Under the pieces are notes generated by a model. The model saw nothing but the letters and a program-made list of their open reading frames with translations. It was not told the origin of the DNA and did no database searches. A stretch of DNA of 64,000 bases from Ammoniphilus sp. CFH 90114 (GTDB taxonomy: Bacteria > Bacillota > Bacilli > Aneurinibacillales > RAOX-1), in contig NZ_SDLI01000003.1 in assembly GCF_004123195.1 (NCBI RefSeq), forward strand, positions 186,001-250,000, read 5' to 3'. Made by a program: the position numbers and the translations under genes. This document shows positions 34,036-45,351 of this stretch, piece after piece (the stretch's first letter is position 1; each line of letters opens with the position of its first letter).

Positions 34036-35893
34036 GCTGATCCTCCATCCTTAAGATCGATTGGCCTTCCTTAGAAGAGGCAGCTAAAGGAAGGGTAAAG
34101 GTCACCTTCGTTCCTTGATTCACTTCACTTTCAATGAAGATGTCTCCTTTATGAGCCCGGATAATTTCTCGGGCAATAGACAGTCCGAGTCCCGTCCCCC
34201 CCATCTCCCGCGAACGTGCCTTGTCTACACGATAGAACCTCTCAAAAATTTGGGAGAGATCTCTTTTCGGTATGCCTACTCCAACATCCAAAATCTCCAC
34301 AGCCATCATCGCCTCTTCTTGCCTGATATAAGCGCGAATGGAAAGACGGGTATCTGGAAAGGAGTATTTTACGGCGTTAGAGAGCAAGTTATCCATGACC
34401 TGAGTGAGACTATCTGGATCACCATAAACGGATGGTAAAGACTCTTCTAGATTTTTTTCGACCTGAAGACCTTTCTGCTGAAACTGGACGGAAAAACGCT
34501 CTAATGCCTGATGAATCAGCACTTGGACTTCCATTTCTCGCTTCTTCAGGATCGATTTTTTTGAATCTAGACGCGATAATTGCAATAAGTCATTGACCAG
34601 TCGAATCATCCGATCTGTCTCATTTAACGTTACATGGACAAACCGAGGAGCGACTTCTTCATCATGTATAGCTCCGTCCTCGAGTGCCTCCAGATAACTC
34701 TTCAAGGTGGTTAGTGGAGTTCTTAACTCATGCGATACATTGGCAACAAATTCTTTACGCTGCTTCTCTAACAGCTCCTGTTCCGTTACATCTTGAAGCA
34801 CAGCAATGATTCCTTTGCTCGTCTGTTCATCCTTCTTTAACTGGCGAAAAGTAGCTCTTAAGATCCTTCTTTCCTCATTTCCTGGAGGTAGTACTAAGAC
34901 GGAACCCATTCCCTTAAACAATATGAGAATATCGTCTTCGTCTTGAGGTAGCTGAAGCACATCGTAAATGGTTGTTCCAAGTACCTCTTCCTCATGTACG
35001 GATAGCATTTCGCGGGCTCTTGCGTTAATGAGGATCACTCGACCTTCCTTATCCGTAGCAATGACCCCATCACTCATGTTAGAGAGGATGGAAGATAACT
35101 TTTGCTTTTCTTCTTCATTTTGAGCAAGGGCTTCATGCAATCTTTTCGTCAGATAGTTAAAGGCTTCTGCTAGTTGCCCGATTTCGTCATTACTATATAC
35201 CTTGACTCGACGGTTAAAGTCTCCTTCCGCCATAGCCGCTGCTTGTCTCGTAATTTCTTTTACAGGGCTCGTAATCGTGCGAGCAAGCAGAATTCCTAAA
35301 CTACCTGTCATCATTAAGGAAATGACGGTGGCCGTTAATAAGATGCCGTTAATTCTCCTCATCGTTTCATACATGTCTTCCATGGAAGATACCATGTATA
35401 GAGCTCCAATGGTTCGTACGCCACTTTTAATAGGAATGGTTAATACCCGAACGCGGTGACCATTCTGAGGTTGGATCTGAGTATCCTCATATCGGGTACC
35501 CAATAGAGCTAAGTTGATTTCTTCACGGGTGTTCTTTTGCCCAATGATCGCTTTATCTTCTTCGGTTGTAGTCAATACCACCCCGTTGCGATCAATGACT
35601 TGAACATCTGTATCTCGAACGGCTAGTAGGTTATTAACCAAATAGTTGATATCCCCCATCCGACTCTCTTCCTGATCTTCCTGCGGGTTTTCTAAATCAA
35701 CGTCTAAGTACCGTTGAAGGTTGACAGCCAATAGATTAGATTGGGTATGAAGCGTTTCTGTAAAATTATTAATATAATAGTTCTCCACTTCACGGATGAA
35801 GTAAGCCCCGATAACCTGCATAGCCACCAAGATTAATAAGAGATAGATGACTACGACTTTCCATTGGACAGATTTAAAGAACTTAAACCTCAT
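34025..35893 (-). CDS. walK: Essential sensor histidine kinase WalK (YycG)
   Basis: 622 aa. Two membrane segments (about 12-32 and 184-204) enclose an extracytoplasmic PAS-like domain. HAMP (about 205-257), cytoplasmic PAS (about 265-370), HisKA with VSHELRTPLTTL (phospho-His) and HATPase with VMDNLLSNAVKY, GVGIPKRD and GGTGLGLSI follow. It controls cell-wall hydrolases together with WalR. It starts 6 bases after walR. Confidence 0.97.
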   Translation of the reverse strand: MRFKFFKSVQWKVVVIYLLLILVAMQVIGAYFIREVENYYINNFTETLHTQSNLLAVNLQRYLDVDLENPQEDQEESRMGDINYLVNNLLAVRDTDVQVIDRNGVVLTTTEEDKAIIGQKNTREEINLALLGTRYEDTQIQPQNGHRVRVLTIPIKSGVRTIGALYMVSSMEDMYETMRRINGILLTATVISLMMTGSLGILLARTITSPVKEITRQAAAMAEGDFNRRVKVYSNDEIGQLAEAFNYLTKRLHEALAQNEEEKQKLSSILSNMSDGVIATDKEGRVILINARAREMLSVHEEEVLGTTIYDVLQLPQDEDDILILFKGMGSVLVLPPGNEERRILRATFRQLKKDEQTSKGIIAVLQDVTEQELLEKQRKEFVANVSHELRTPLTTLKSYLEALEDGAIHDEEVAPRFVHVTLNETDRMIRLVNDLLQLSRLDSKKSILKKREMEVQVLIHQALERFSVQFQQKGLQVEKNLEESLPSVYGDPDSLTQVMDNLLSNAVKYSFPDTRLSIRAYIRQEEAMMAVEILDVGVGIPKRDLSQIFERFYRVDKARSREMGGTGLGLSIAREIIRAHKGDIFIESEVNQGTKVTFTLPLAASSKEGQSILRMEDQHVG

Positions 35894-35899
35894 CGTTCT

Positions 35900-36598
35900 T
35901 TAAGCCTCGTGCTTAAAAACATAACCCAATCCTCTGCGCGTCATAATATAATTTGGATTACTTGGATCGTCCTCAATTTTTTCTCTCAATCGTCTAATGG
36001 TCACATCAACCGTACGTGCATCCCCATAATAATCATAACCCCAAACCGATTGCAGCAAATGATCTCGGGTTAGAACCTGCTCGGAGTGAATGGCAAGATA
36101 ATGCAAGAGGGTAAATTCTCTCTGCGTTAGTTCCACCGGCTGACCTTCCTTCTTCACGATATAGGATACGGGGTCAATTTCCAAGGAACCTAATTGTAGA
36201 ATATGATCGGTTCCCTTCTCCTTCGTTGTGGCTCCTTCTGCTCTTCTGAGATGCGCTTTTACCCTTGCTAGCAGTTCACGTGTTCCAAATGGCTTCGTGA
36301 CGTAATCATCCGCTCCTAGTTCAAGACCAAGCACCTTATCTATTTCCGAATCCTTTGCCGTTAGCATAATGATGGGCATGTTTTGTTCTTTACGAATCAT
36401 TTTGCAGACTTCCATCCCATCTTTTTTAGGAAGCATAATATCCAATAGAACCAAATCGGGATCTAGCTCCCTCGCTAAGCTAATAGCTTCATCACCATCA
36501 TAGGCACAGTGTACTTGGTACCCTTCTTTCTCCAATGTAAACTTCAAAATATCGGCAATCGGTCGTTCATCGTCAACAACTAAAATTAATTTAGCCAC
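35900..36598 (-). CDS. walR: Essential response regulator WalR (YycF)
   Basis: 232 aa, starting at GTG 36598 behind GGAGG. Receiver domain with DD, the phospho-acceptor in [21 protein letters not shown] and DDYVTKPF; OmpR-type winged helix with [16 protein letters not shown]. First gene of the walRK operon; the murein hydrolase gene upstream is a plausible target. Confidence 0.97.
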   Translation of the reverse strand: MAKLILVVDDERPIADILKFTLEKEGYQVHCAYDGDEAISLARELDPDLVLLDIMLPKKDGMEVCKMIRKEQNMPIIMLTAKDSEIDKVLGLELGADDYVTKPFGTRELLARVKAHLRRAEGATTKEKGTDHILQLGSLEIDPVSYIVKKEGQPVELTQREFTLLHYLAIHSEQVLTRDHLLQSVWGYDYYGDARTVDVTIRRLREKIEDDPSNPNYIMTRRGLGYVFKHEA

Positions 36599-36662
36599 TA
36601 CGCCTATACCTCCACTCGTTTCCTTCCTTCTATGATACCATGGATAGGAAGAGTTTTTGGCA

Positions 36663-36692
36663 GAAAAAAACGGTAGCAGTATTCTGCTACCG
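36663..36692 (-). terminator. Terminator after the M23 peptidase gene
   Basis: CGGTAGCAG and CTGCTACCG with a 4-base loop, then TTTTTTT on the minus strand. Confidence 0.85.
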
Positions 36693-36697
36693 AAAAG

Positions 36698-38149
36698 TTA
36701 CCCGCGAAAATATCTCATTGGGTTCGTATTTGATCCATTCTTGATGATTTCGAAATGAAGATGGGTACCGGTCGATTCGCCCGTCGAACCCATGACTCCA
36801 ATCTTGTCTCCCTTTTGCACGACATCACCGACAGATACACTCACTGAACTTAGGTGACCATACAAAGTCTTATAGCCATTGCCGTGGTCGATAATGACAG
36901 ATTTCCCATAGTTGCCGTTCCATCCCGCTTGTACGACTTTTCCATTATCGGAGGCCTTAATACCGCGATTGCTCACTCCGGCAATATCTAGACCTTTGTG
37001 CGTTCTTCCCCATCTTGGTCCGAACCCACTAGTAATTCTCCCACCATGGGTTGGCCAGGTGAACTTCCCATCTCCACGATTAGGCTTAACTTTCGATCCT
37101 TTTTGTATGATTTTATTAACCGCTTCGGCCAGAATCACTTCTTCCATGATCTTTTTCTCGGTTTGGACACCGTTCTCACGTATAATCTGATAGGTAACAC
37201 GCTTTCGGCCTTCTTTTCCTTCTTGGATCACTTTCTGCTCGCCACGGAACATCGTCTCCGTAGTCTGAGCTTCAATCTTATAATGGATTACTTCCTCGAC
37301 TTCTTTTTCCTCAATGGTTTGTACAGTCAGCTTAGGTCTTGCCGCTGTAACGATGATATCTTGCCCAAGTTGCAACAGCGTATCTTCCGTTATACCTGGA
37401 TTATTGCGATAGATATCTTGTGAGGTGATGCCATACTGTCCTGCAATACAACTAATACAATCCCCGGGCTTGACCGTATGAATCATCTGTTCGACGGAAC
37501 CCTTAACCAAAAGACTCATTAGTTCCTCTTTTGTCATTATCTTATCGGGATTGATTCTGCTTTCCTCAATGGAAACCGATTCCTTAAATTTCACTTCTAC
37601 ATTTGCTGCTCCTGCTGCGTTGACGGTCTGCGCTTTATCTTGAGCTACAGGTAACGGTCCATACTGATCCTTAATTTCCTCTAGTATCTGGTTCATAAGT
37701 TCCTTGTTGGCAGTGTATCCAACAGCTTCACCATCTACGGTTAAAGATTGGGCAGTTACCTTTAGCTCGATCTTATCTTGCAATGCTTTTATTGTGCTTT
37801 CGTTCGCTGCGCTCGCATTTCGCTGTGTTTCTTCTACATACTCAATTTGGTTCTGTACTTCAATGTTTAAAGGTCCATGAAGCGACTGCTGGCTAGCAAT
37901 CTGCTTATCAATAAATTGTTGGACAAGATCCGGGTGATCAACTGATCCTATTTCTTGCCCATCCACGAGGACATGGTATAACGTCTTGGAGTTTGCATTA
38001 TAATAATGGTTAGCTAAACCAGTACCTGTAATAAATAAAGAAACCGTGACTAATCCAATGGCTGTTTTACCTTTATTCTTCTTAACTAAAGCGACTCCTT
38101 GGTTCCATTTATCCTGGATCCAATTCTTCGCTTTATGTATCCGTTCCAT
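36698..38149 (-). CDS. Cell-wall M23 endopeptidase with LysM and G5 domains
   Basis: 483 aa. A basic N-terminus with one membrane helix (about 27-47), an unassigned alpha/beta region (about 55-220), LysM (HTVKPGDCISCIAGQYGITS, about 225-270), G5 (about 275-350) and an M23 domain (GFGPRWGRTHKGLDIAG ... HGNGYKTLYGHLS ... GTHLHFEI). Zn ligands are intact. It cuts peptidoglycan cross-bridges. AGGAGG precedes the start. It lies just upstream of walR, whose regulon includes such hydrolases; I did not find a WalR box with confidence. Confidence 0.88.
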   Translation of the reverse strand: MERIHKAKNWIQDKWNQGVALVKKNKGKTAIGLVTVSLFITGTGLANHYYNANSKTLYHVLVDGQEIGSVDHPDLVQQFIDKQIASQQSLHGPLNIEVQNQIEYVEETQRNASAANESTIKALQDKIELKVTAQSLTVDGEAVGYTANKELMNQILEEIKDQYGPLPVAQDKAQTVNAAGAANVEVKFKESVSIEESRINPDKIMTKEELMSLLVKGSVEQMIHTVKPGDCISCIAGQYGITSQDIYRNNPGITEDTLLQLGQDIIVTAARPKLTVQTIEEKEVEEVIHYKIEAQTTETMFRGEQKVIQEGKEGRKRVTYQIIRENGVQTEKKIMEEVILAEAVNKIIQKGSKVKPNRGDGKFTWPTHGGRITSGFGPRWGRTHKGLDIAGVSNRGIKASDNGKVVQAGWNGNYGKSVIIDHGNGYKTLYGHLSSVSVSVGDVVQKGDKIGVMGSTGESTGTHLHFEIIKNGSNTNPMRYFRG

Positions 38150-38336
38150 TCAAACCTCCTATAGACCGATGCGACTTTAAATGTATATGGGAAAAGCATT
38201 ATGGTAAGACTACATATTTTGGACATTTTTTCACACAGTAATAAGTTACCATAATGTTGTATAGCGGTTCAAGCTATTTTTCTCTTTTTACACTATTTTT
38301 TCTACAAAAACCGACATAAACAAGGAGGATCCTACC

Positions 38337-38711
38337 ATGAAAGAGAGAAATTTACTTGCTGGGTTTGTATCCATTGATGATGCACAAGAGGCAGAAAAAG
38401 CATTAAAAAACGCAGGCTTTCAAGAGATTCAAGTCGATACGATTAGTCCAATTCCTGGTGAAGGTGTTGAACAGCGAATGAATCCCATTACAGGAAATAT
38501 TCCTGGACTTGCTCACATGACGCTGGATGCTGACTTCTCCAATGAATCTGCCGCCATTCTTGCCGCTGCAAGCCCTGGAGCTAGTGGAATGTCTGATGGC
38601 GATGGCATGATGCCTGAGGTCAATCAGGGAGTATTATTAACAGCTGTCGTTCCAGACAACCAAGCTGATCAAGCAGAACAAATTATCAAGCAATATGGCG
38701 GTAATATTTAA
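38337..38711 (+). CDS. Conserved-looking hypothetical protein
   Basis: 124 aa behind AAGGAGG. A ferredoxin-like N-terminal pattern (LLAGFVSIDDAQEAEKALKN), then a Gly/Met-rich middle, then GVLLTAVVPDNQADQAEQII. It resembles small Bacillales proteins of the stress or spore class, but no family is certain. Divergent from the M23 gene, it ends at a strong terminator. Confidence 0.7.
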   Translation: MKERNLLAGFVSIDDAQEAEKALKNAGFQEIQVDTISPIPGEGVEQRMNPITGNIPGLAHMTLDADFSNESAAILAAASPGASGMSDGDGMMPEVNQGVLLTAVVPDNQADQAEQIIKQYGGNI

Positions 38712-38756
38712 TAAAAAAAGAAGGATATCGCATGATCATGTGATATCCTTCTTTCA
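38712..38756. terminator. Bidirectional terminator between the hypothetical gene and purA
   Basis: AAGAAGGATATC and GATATCCTTCTT with a 12-base loop; A run on one side and T run on the other, serving convergent genes. Confidence 0.85.
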
Positions 38757-38769
38757 TTCTACTTATGGC

Positions 38770-40059
38770 TTAAAGACCGTATACACTTTTGACTACGTTC
38801 GTTTGTTCACGTCCTGGTCCTACTGAGAAGATCGCGATAGGAATACCGGTTAAAGAACTGATGCGCTCAATATAATGACGTGCGTTCTCTGGTAGTTCAT
38901 CTAATGTCTTGCATCCTGTGATATCTTCTGTCCAACCTGGAAGCTCTTCATATACTGGCTCACACTCAGCTAACATGTTCAGATTAGCTGGATAAGAGTC
39001 TATGGTTTGTCCTTTATAGCTGTATGCCGTACAAATTCTTAGAGTTGGGATTCCTGTTAGAACATCAATGGAGTTCAAGGATAGACCAGTGATTCCACTC
39101 ACCCGACGAGCATGACGAACAACCACACTGTCAAACCATCCTACACGTCTAGGGCGACCCGTAGTCGTTCCATACTCTTTCCCTACTTCACGGATATGAT
39201 GACCGATCTCATCATGCAGCTCGGTTGGGAATGGGCCATCTCCCACACGACTGGTGTAAGCTTTAGCTACTCCAACAACTTGATGAATCTTTGTAGGTCC
39301 TACACCAGAACCAATGGTTACTCCACCTGCTACCGGATTAGAAGAAGTTACAAATGGATAGGTTCCTTGGTCAATGTCAAGCATAACCCCTTGGGCCCCT
39401 TCAAATAATACACGTTTCCCTGCATCAATCGCATCGTTCAATACAACAGAAGTATCTGTAACATAAGGACGGATAATATCAGCAACAGCTAGGTATTCTT
39501 CCATAATAGCTTCTGCTTCAAATCCCTCGGTTTCATATACTTTTTCTAAGATGCGGTTCTTTTCTTCTAAGTTTCTTCTTAATTTCTTCTCAAACTCATC
39601 TCGATCCATTAAATCAGCCATACGGATCCCAATACGAGCTGCCTTGTCCATATAAGCCGGTCCAATACCTTTTCCAGTTGTACCGATCTTATTTGCTCCC
39701 TTACTTGTCTCTTCCACTCGGTCCAACTTCAAGTGGTAGGGCAAAATAACATGAGCACGATCACTAATACGCAAATTATCTGTTTTCACATCATGACTAT
39801 GTAAATACTCAAGTTCTTGAACTAAGGCCTTCGGATCAACGACCATTCCGTTTCCAATAACACAAATCTTATCGTTATAAAAAATCCCAGACGGGATGAG
39901 ATGTAATTTATATTTTTTCCCGTTAAATACAATCGTATGTCCAGCATTGTTTCCACCTTGATAACGAGCCACTACTTCCGCTTTTTCCGCCAAATAGTCG
40001 GTGATCTTACCTTTTCCTTCATCTCCCCATTGGGTACCTACAACAACTACAGATGACAT
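38770..40059 (-). CDS. purA: Adenylosuccinate synthetase
   Basis: 429 aa. GTP-binding loop [14 protein letters not shown], catalytic NNAGHT, substrate block [11 protein letters not shown] and the C-terminal GPGREQTNV. It joins IMP and aspartate in AMP synthesis. GGAGG precedes ATG 40059. Single gene, transcribed leftwards. The 238 bases upstream (40060-40297) are AT-rich; no PurR box or riboswitch was recognised. Confidence 0.98.
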   Translation of the reverse strand: MSSVVVVGTQWGDEGKGKITDYLAEKAEVVARYQGGNNAGHTIVFNGKKYKLHLIPSGIFYNDKICVIGNGMVVDPKALVQELEYLHSHDVKTDNLRISDRAHVILPYHLKLDRVEETSKGANKIGTTGKGIGPAYMDKAARIGIRMADLMDRDEFEKKLRRNLEEKNRILEKVYETEGFEAEAIMEEYLAVADIIRPYVTDTSVVLNDAIDAGKRVLFEGAQGVMLDIDQGTYPFVTSSNPVAGGVTIGSGVGPTKIHQVVGVAKAYTSRVGDGPFPTELHDEIGHHIREVGKEYGTTTGRPRRVGWFDSVVVRHARRVSGITGLSLNSIDVLTGIPTLRICTAYSYKGQTIDSYPANLNMLAECEPVYEELPGWTEDITGCKTLDELPENARHYIERISSLTGIPIAIFSVGPGREQTNVVKSVYGL

Positions 40060-40263
40060 TCTCTCGACACCTCCTACTCAAATAACAAACATACCTAGTT
40101 TACAACCGATGATTGATCATGTCAATGAAAACACGAACATTTTTAAAAACTAAAATTTATTTGTTCGTCTAAAATTCACTTATCTATAGGTTTTGCTTCT
40201 TTTTACTTTTCTACACCTAGCCACTAAACTTAGATGTTCCTTCCAAATATTTCTCGATTTATC

Positions 40264-40296
40264 ATAAAAAAATAGGCGGGGGTATACCGCCTATTT
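40264..40296 (-). terminator. Terminator after the replicative helicase gene
   Basis: AAATAGGCGG and CCGCCTATTT with a 7-base loop, followed by TTTTATG on the minus strand. Confidence 0.85.
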
Positions 40297-40297
40297 C

Positions 40298-41644
40298 CTA
40301 ATGCTCTTGATGCGATTGATCTAAACTCACGAACTTATTAAATTCCTTAAGAAATGCTAGTTTCACTGTTCCTGTTGGACCTGCTCTGTGTTTACCGATA
40401 ATGACTTCAATAATGTTCTTTTCTTCTGTTTCCTTATCGTAATAATCCTCACGATACAAGAACGCTACAATATCCGCATCCTGCTCAATTGCCCCGGATT
40501 CACGAATATCCGATAGCATCGGACGCTTGTCTTGACGTTGCTCTACCGCACGGCTAAGCTGTGACAGAGCGATAACAGGGCAGTTTAATTCACGCGCCAT
40601 GAGTTTAAGTGTACGGGAGATCTCGGATACTTCCTGCTGACGATTGTCCCCGCCGGCTTTTCCTGAAATCAACTGAAGATAATCAATAAGAACTAAACCA
40701 AGGCTTCCTTGCTCTTGTACTAAACGGCGGCACTTGGAACGAATATCAGCAGCAGTAACCCCTGGTGTATCATCAATAAAGATAGGCGCCTTAGATAAGG
40801 TTCCGATCGACATCGTTAACTTGCGCCAGTCCTCTTCTTCTAGATACCCCGTTCGTATCTTCCCTGCATCAATATTACCCTCAGCACAAATCATACGCAT
40901 AACCAACTGCGCAGCACCCATCTCTAAGCTAAAAACCGCAACACTCTCACCCGCTCGAGTCGCGATATTCTGTGCCACGTTAAGGGCGAAGGCGGTTTTC
41001 CCCACCGCCGGACGGGCAGCTAGAATAATGAGGTCACTTCGGTGTAAACCTGCGGTCATCTTATCTAAATCCGGGTATCCTGTTGGAATTCCTGTGATCT
41101 CTCCTTTTTTCGTTGAGAGCATCTCAATACGTTCGTAAGCTTCCATAAGGACATTACGAATATGTTGAAAACCACCCTTAGACCGTTTCTGCGAGATTTG
41201 CATGATGTTCTTTTCTGCATCTGAAAGCAAATCACCAAGGTCTTCCGATTGGTTATAGCCATCTGTTACGATCTTCGTCGCTGTTCGAATCAATTGGCGA
41301 AGTACAGCCTTCTGCTCAATGATTCGGCAGTAATATCCAATATTCGCAGCGGTTGGTACGGAATTAGCTAGGTCCGTTAAGTACGTAACTCCCCCAACAT
41401 CCTCTAGCTGTTTCTTGTTCTCTAAGGCTGCGGTGACCGTCACAAGGTCTACAGGTTCCCCCCGTTCGCCCAGTTCTACCATCACTTGATATATTCGTTG
41501 ATGAGACGGACGATAAAAATCATTAGGTGTCAATATCTCACTGGCTGATACTAAGGCTTCGTGCTCCAAAAAAATAGCCCCTAATACGGCTTGTTCAGCC
41601 TCAATATTATGGGGCGGAGTTCGATCAGCAAGGATATCGCTCAC
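40298..41644 (-). CDS. dnaB: Replicative DNA helicase (DnaB family; DnaC of Bacillus)
   Basis: 448 aa. The second GTG (41644) is chosen because AGGTGA precedes it and it gives MSDILADRTPPHNIEAEQAV, the family start; the frame extends to 41653. N-terminal domain, linker, then the RecA-like motor with ARPAVGKTAFAL (Walker A), LVLIDYLQLI (Walker B) and SDIRESGAIEQDAD. It unwinds DNA at the fork. It lies downstream of rplI. Confidence 0.97.
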   Translation of the reverse strand: MSDILADRTPPHNIEAEQAVLGAIFLEHEALVSASEILTPNDFYRPSHQRIYQVMVELGERGEPVDLVTVTAALENKKQLEDVGGVTYLTDLANSVPTAANIGYYCRIIEQKAVLRQLIRTATKIVTDGYNQSEDLGDLLSDAEKNIMQISQKRSKGGFQHIRNVLMEAYERIEMLSTKKGEITGIPTGYPDLDKMTAGLHRSDLIILAARPAVGKTAFALNVAQNIATRAGESVAVFSLEMGAAQLVMRMICAEGNIDAGKIRTGYLEEEDWRKLTMSIGTLSKAPIFIDDTPGVTAADIRSKCRRLVQEQGSLGLVLIDYLQLISGKAGGDNRQQEVSEISRTLKLMARELNCPVIALSQLSRAVEQRQDKRPMLSDIRESGAIEQDADIVAFLYREDYYDKETEEKNIIEVIIGKHRAGPTGTVKLAFLKEFNKFVSLDQSHQEH

Positions 41645-41670
41645 AGTACTCACCTCGCTAGTAATATCGA

Positions 41671-42117
41671 TTATTTTTCTTCTACGACGTGAATATTCAG
41701 AGTCCCCGTTACATCTGGATGCAATTTCACAGGAACCTTCGTGTATCCTAGAGTCTTAATCGGTTCATCCAATAGTAATTTACGTTTATCAATATCTAGC
41801 TTAGCCTTCTTCAAGGCATCAGCAATTTGCTTTGTGGAGACGGCTCCGAATAGGCGGCCGCCCTCACCTGTCTTTGCTGGAATTGTAATCGTAACATGTT
41901 CTAGTTCCTTTGCAAAGACCTCAGCTTGTGCCTTTTCTTCCTCTTTCTTCTTATCCGCACTCTTTTGACGTTGTTCATAAGTCTTTACATTCCCGCCGGT
42001 TGCCTCAACAGCTAAACTTTTAGGGAAAAGAAAATTACGAGCATATCCTTCTGATACCTCAACCATCTGACCTTTTTTTCCTTGGCCTTTTACATCTTTT
42101 TGCAAAATGACTTTCAT
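41671..42117 (-). CDS. rplI: 50S ribosomal protein L9
   Basis: 148 aa. N-terminal rRNA-binding domain ([32 protein letters not shown]), long connecting helix and C-terminal domain. Its ATG shares bases with the gdpP stop, so the two are coupled. Confidence 0.97.
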   Translation of the reverse strand: MKVILQKDVKGQGKKGQMVEVSEGYARNFLFPKSLAVEATGGNVKTYEQRQKSADKKKEEEKAQAEVFAKELEHVTITIPAKTGEGGRLFGAVSTKQIADALKKAKLDIDKRKLLLDEPIKTLGYTKVPVKLHPDVTGTLNIHVVEEK

Positions 42118-44078
42118 TATTTTGCACTCCCCTCTTCATGATATTTCTTAATGATACCTCTTAATTTCTTAACGGCTTCATCAATAGACATCTCTTTCAC
42201 TTGGGTTGCGGCATTCGTTAGATGCCCTCCTCCTCCCATCTGCTCCATGATCATCTGTACGTTGATATCACCTAAGGATCGAGCACTGATGGCAATCATG
42301 TTATCAGGACGCTTACATACAACGAAGGAGGCCTGTATGCCTGACATTGTCAACAGGGTATCTGCCGCTTGGGCAATTAACACTTGCGTGTACGATTCAT
42401 CTGGTTTTCCAATGGAGATAGCGAAGATGTCGTAGAGAATCTCGGTATTCTGAACGATCTCTGAGCGTTTTATATACTGGTTTAAGTCTTCCTTCAACAA
42501 TCGTTGTACGATCGCAGGCTCAGCTCCATTACGACGAAGGAAAGATGCCGCCTCAAAAGTCCTTGCACCCGTACGAAAAGCAAAACTCTTCGTATCCACC
42601 ACCATTCCTGAAAGCAACGCCGTAGCTTCCAAGCTGTCCATATTAAGCTTATCACTCTGATATTGGAGAAGCTCTGTTACTAACTCACAAGTCGACGAGG
42701 CATAAGGTTCAATATAGACAAGTACAGGATCTTCAACAAACTCCTCGGAACGTCGGTGATGATCAATGACCATAACCCGGTTGGACATCTGTAATAGCTT
42801 TGGTTCAATAGCCATAGAAGGTCGGTGAGTATCTACCAATACAATTAAGGTTCGGTTATTGGCCATCCCAATCGCTTGCTCTGGTGTGATAAAGTAATCT
42901 GCAAGATATTCATGCTCTTCAACAGCAGCCATCAGCCGATCAATCGAAGGATTCACTTTATCGAGGACAATAAACCCTTTTCTCTCATTGGCTAGTACGG
43001 CCTTAAGCACCCCAATGGATGCTCCAATCGCATCCATATCCGGAAACTTATGACCCATCACTAATACTCTTTCACTTTCTAAGATCAAGTCACGCAGAGC
43101 ATGAGATATCACTCTCGCTCTTACTCTTGTTCTCTTCTCCACAGCATTCGACTTGCCGCCGTAGAATGTCATCTTATCCCCTTGCTTGACAGCAGCCTGG
43201 TCTCCACCGCGTCCTAAAGCAATATCTAGGCTAGACTGGGCCATCTCACCGAGTTTCGGATAATCAAGATCTCCTGCACCAATACCAATACTTAAGGTAA
43301 TTGGAATCTTATTCTTCGCTGTCATTTCTCTTACAACATCCAATATTTCAAAACGAGTATCTAGTAATTGTTGAAGAGTGGCTTCGTCAAGTATGCCTAA
43401 AAATTTATCAGAAGCAAATCGTCTAATATAAATTTGATGTTTCTGAGCCCATTCATTAATAGCACCTGTTACATTCGCCATCATTAAGCTTCGGCTCTGA
43501 TCATCCATCACTTGAGATACTTCATCTAGATTATCTAAGTGAATAATCGCAAAAACAATTTTTTCTTCATTATATCGAAGATGCAATTCCCGAAACTCCG
43601 TGACATCCTTAAAATAGAGAAGACGTTCTTCTGGACGAACAAGGACCTCATAAATTCGCTTATTATTGGTAATTTCTATTTGTTTTTTTCCGGGAGTCAA
43701 TTCGGCCATCTGAGGAATCACATCGAGCAAGTTCTGCCCTGCGAGCAACTCTTTCCCTGTTATCCCAACCATATAGGGATTAAACCATTCGATTTTCTTG
43801 TCCTCACTATATAATAGGATTCCAATGGGCATCTCTGTCAGAACTTCGTCTCCCGCTTTCTTCACTCGGTGGCTCAATGTCTGGATATAGCTCTGCAAGT
43901 CCTGGCGAAATGCTTGCTCCGCCTTATAAATGAAGAATGCCAAGCCTGCTAGTGATAACAATCCGATAATGGCAGCTGCCCAGTTATAGAAAGATAATAC
44001 CCCTACAAGAATAATACTAATGATGAAGGATATTATCATATGTAATCCATGCCAACGCTTCAGGAGGAACTTCTGCAT
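42117..44078 (-). CDS. gdpP: Cyclic-di-AMP phosphodiesterase GdpP (YybT)
   Basis: 653 aa. Two N-terminal membrane helices, a PAS-like domain (about 85-160), a degenerate GGDEF domain (about 170-300) and DHH/DHHA1 phosphodiesterase motifs ([36 protein letters not shown]). It hydrolyses c-di-AMP and so sets potassium and wall homeostasis. AAGGAG precedes ATG 44078. Confidence 0.96.
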   Translation of the reverse strand: MQKFLLKRWHGLHMIISFIISIILVGVLSFYNWAAAIIGLLSLAGLAFFIYKAEQAFRQDLQSYIQTLSHRVKKAGDEVLTEMPIGILLYSEDKKIEWFNPYMVGITGKELLAGQNLLDVIPQMAELTPGKKQIEITNNKRIYEVLVRPEERLLYFKDVTEFRELHLRYNEEKIVFAIIHLDNLDEVSQVMDDQSRSLMMANVTGAINEWAQKHQIYIRRFASDKFLGILDEATLQQLLDTRFEILDVVREMTAKNKIPITLSIGIGAGDLDYPKLGEMAQSSLDIALGRGGDQAAVKQGDKMTFYGGKSNAVEKRTRVRARVISHALRDLILESERVLVMGHKFPDMDAIGASIGVLKAVLANERKGFIVLDKVNPSIDRLMAAVEEHEYLADYFITPEQAIGMANNRTLIVLVDTHRPSMAIEPKLLQMSNRVMVIDHHRRSEEFVEDPVLVYIEPYASSTCELVTELLQYQSDKLNMDSLEATALLSGMVVDTKSFAFRTGARTFEAASFLRRNGAEPAIVQRLLKEDLNQYIKRSEIVQNTEILYDIFAISIGKPDESYTQVLIAQAADTLLTMSGIQASFVVCKRPDNMIAISARSLGDINVQMIMEQMGGGGHLTNAATQVKEMSIDEAVKKLRGIIKKYHEEGSAK

Positions 44079-44093
44079 AGATTCAGCTCCTTA

Positions 44094-45026
44094 TTATTTG
44101 CTCGACTGCTTCCGCAGATCGATTCCTAGGTCAAGTATTCCCATTAATACTAGTATAAAAGGGAATGGTGGAAAAATAAATACCAAGACCACCGCTAAGA
44201 TAGGAATTCCTTTTCCCCAACCTTTTTTATGAGAAAAGAAGAACAGGAAGCTTAACCCCTGAATAATCATCATGATATCTAATATTGGTTTAATGTTCAG
44301 TAGAATGGTTTGTGAGAAGTCTCCACCTTGAGGGCCTATAATCATAGAAGCTACCAAAACAGCTAAGTAGTAGTACATGATCGACTTAGGCCATCTCCAA
44401 TCTCTGAACGGAGGAAAAGCAGGTACTGTGGTCCCTAATCTCTGCAACACTTTACGAGAAAACCAATGATTAATAATAGCAAATTGAGCGGAACCCAGAA
44501 TCAAAAGCATGGGAACCATTTTTCCAATCATCGCTACCATATCCGTAAGCATATCGACTTGCTTCTGATCCGCTGGACCGATTTGTTCCATAATGGAACG
44601 ACTCATCTCGATCGACTGATTCATCATCTCTTGGATTGTCGTTACAGGGTTAATATTAAGAAAATAATAACTTACCACCAAGCTTCCAAGTAAGAAAACT
44701 AGACTAGCCAGGGTACCTCCAATAAACACATGGAAAGCACTCTTGTTTTGTCGATAGAGCACGCCCATCATAACCCCTATCATCCCTGCAAACAATGCAC
44801 TAAAGATGGACGGTAGTGCACCAATAAAAATTGTTAATAAACCGCTCGCAACAACCACTAATAGTGACTTCTTCAAATCATGTCTTGCTGCATAGATGGT
44901 GAAAGGAACAGGCAAGGCCATTGCCGTGATAATGCCTAATGGAGTGTAGATCGTTGTAAACATTAAAACTAAGAAGATACCACTAATCAAGGCTCCTTCT
45001 AACATCGAACGAACATTACTTTGCAA
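44094..45026 (-). CDS. yybS: DUF2232 membrane protein YybS
   Basis: 310 aa. Start taken as TTG 45026 because AAGGAG precedes it; the frame runs to 45131 but would overlap rpsR and cross a terminator. Seven to eight membrane segments are visible. The gene usually sits between rpsR and gdpP in Bacillales. Function unknown. Confidence 0.85.
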   Translation of the reverse strand: MQSNVRSMLEGALISGIFLVLMFTTIYTPLGIITAMALPVPFTIYAARHDLKKSLLVVVASGLLTIFIGALPSIFSALFAGMIGVMMGVLYRQNKSAFHVFIGGTLASLVFLLGSLVVSYYFLNINPVTTIQEMMNQSIEMSRSIMEQIGPADQKQVDMLTDMVAMIGKMVPMLLILGSAQFAIINHWFSRKVLQRLGTTVPAFPPFRDWRWPKSIMYYYLAVLVASMIIGPQGGDFSQTILLNIKPILDIMMIIQGLSFLFFFSHKKGWGKGIPILAVVLVFIFPPFPFILVLMGILDLGIDLRKQSSK

Positions 45027-45052
45027 AAGACATCCGCTCCTTGAATAATATG

Positions 45053-45083
45053 AAAAAAAGGGACACCAAGTGCCCCCTTTTTT
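45053..45083 (-). terminator. Terminator after the rpsF-ssb-rpsR operon
   Basis: On the minus strand AAAAAAAGGGGG-CAC and GTG-CCCTTTTTTT pair around a short loop, ending in a T run between rpsR and yybS. Confidence 0.75.
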
Positions 45084-45087
45084 TCTC

Positions 45088-45324
45088 TTAAGATTCAGTT
45101 GTGTATGGTAACAAAGCGATTTGACGAGCACGCTTGATCGCTCTAGTTAACTGACGCTGATACTTCGCAGAAGTTCCAGTTACACGGCGAGGAAGGATCT
45201 TCCCACGCTCGCTAACGAATTTCTTTAGCGTATCAATATCCTTGTAATCGATCTTAGCGATCTTGTTTACTGTGAAGTAACACACCTTACGGCGCTTACC
45301 ACGTTTTCCTCTTGGGGCTGCCAT
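45088..45324 (-). CDS. rpsR: 30S ribosomal protein S18
   Basis: 78 aa; [20 protein letters not shown] and [20 protein letters not shown] are the family signature. AAGGAGG precedes the start. Third gene of rpsF-ssb-rpsR. Confidence 0.98.
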   Translation of the reverse strand: MAAPRGKRGKRRKVCYFTVNKIAKIDYKDIDTLKKFVSERGKILPRRVTGTSAKYQRQLTRAIKRARQIALLPYTTES

Positions 45325-45351
45325 GCTTATCCCTCCTTCTTTAGGCTTTTA

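Noticed and set aside
36912-37423. Two long plus-strand frames (92 and 141 codons) inside the M23 peptidase gene
   Set aside because: Antisense shadows of a well-conserved gene; composition and lack of start sites argue against expression.
40060-40297. Purine riboswitch upstream of purA
   Set aside because: The aptamer's conserved loops were not found; the region holds only AT-rich sequence and the terminator of the helicase gene.
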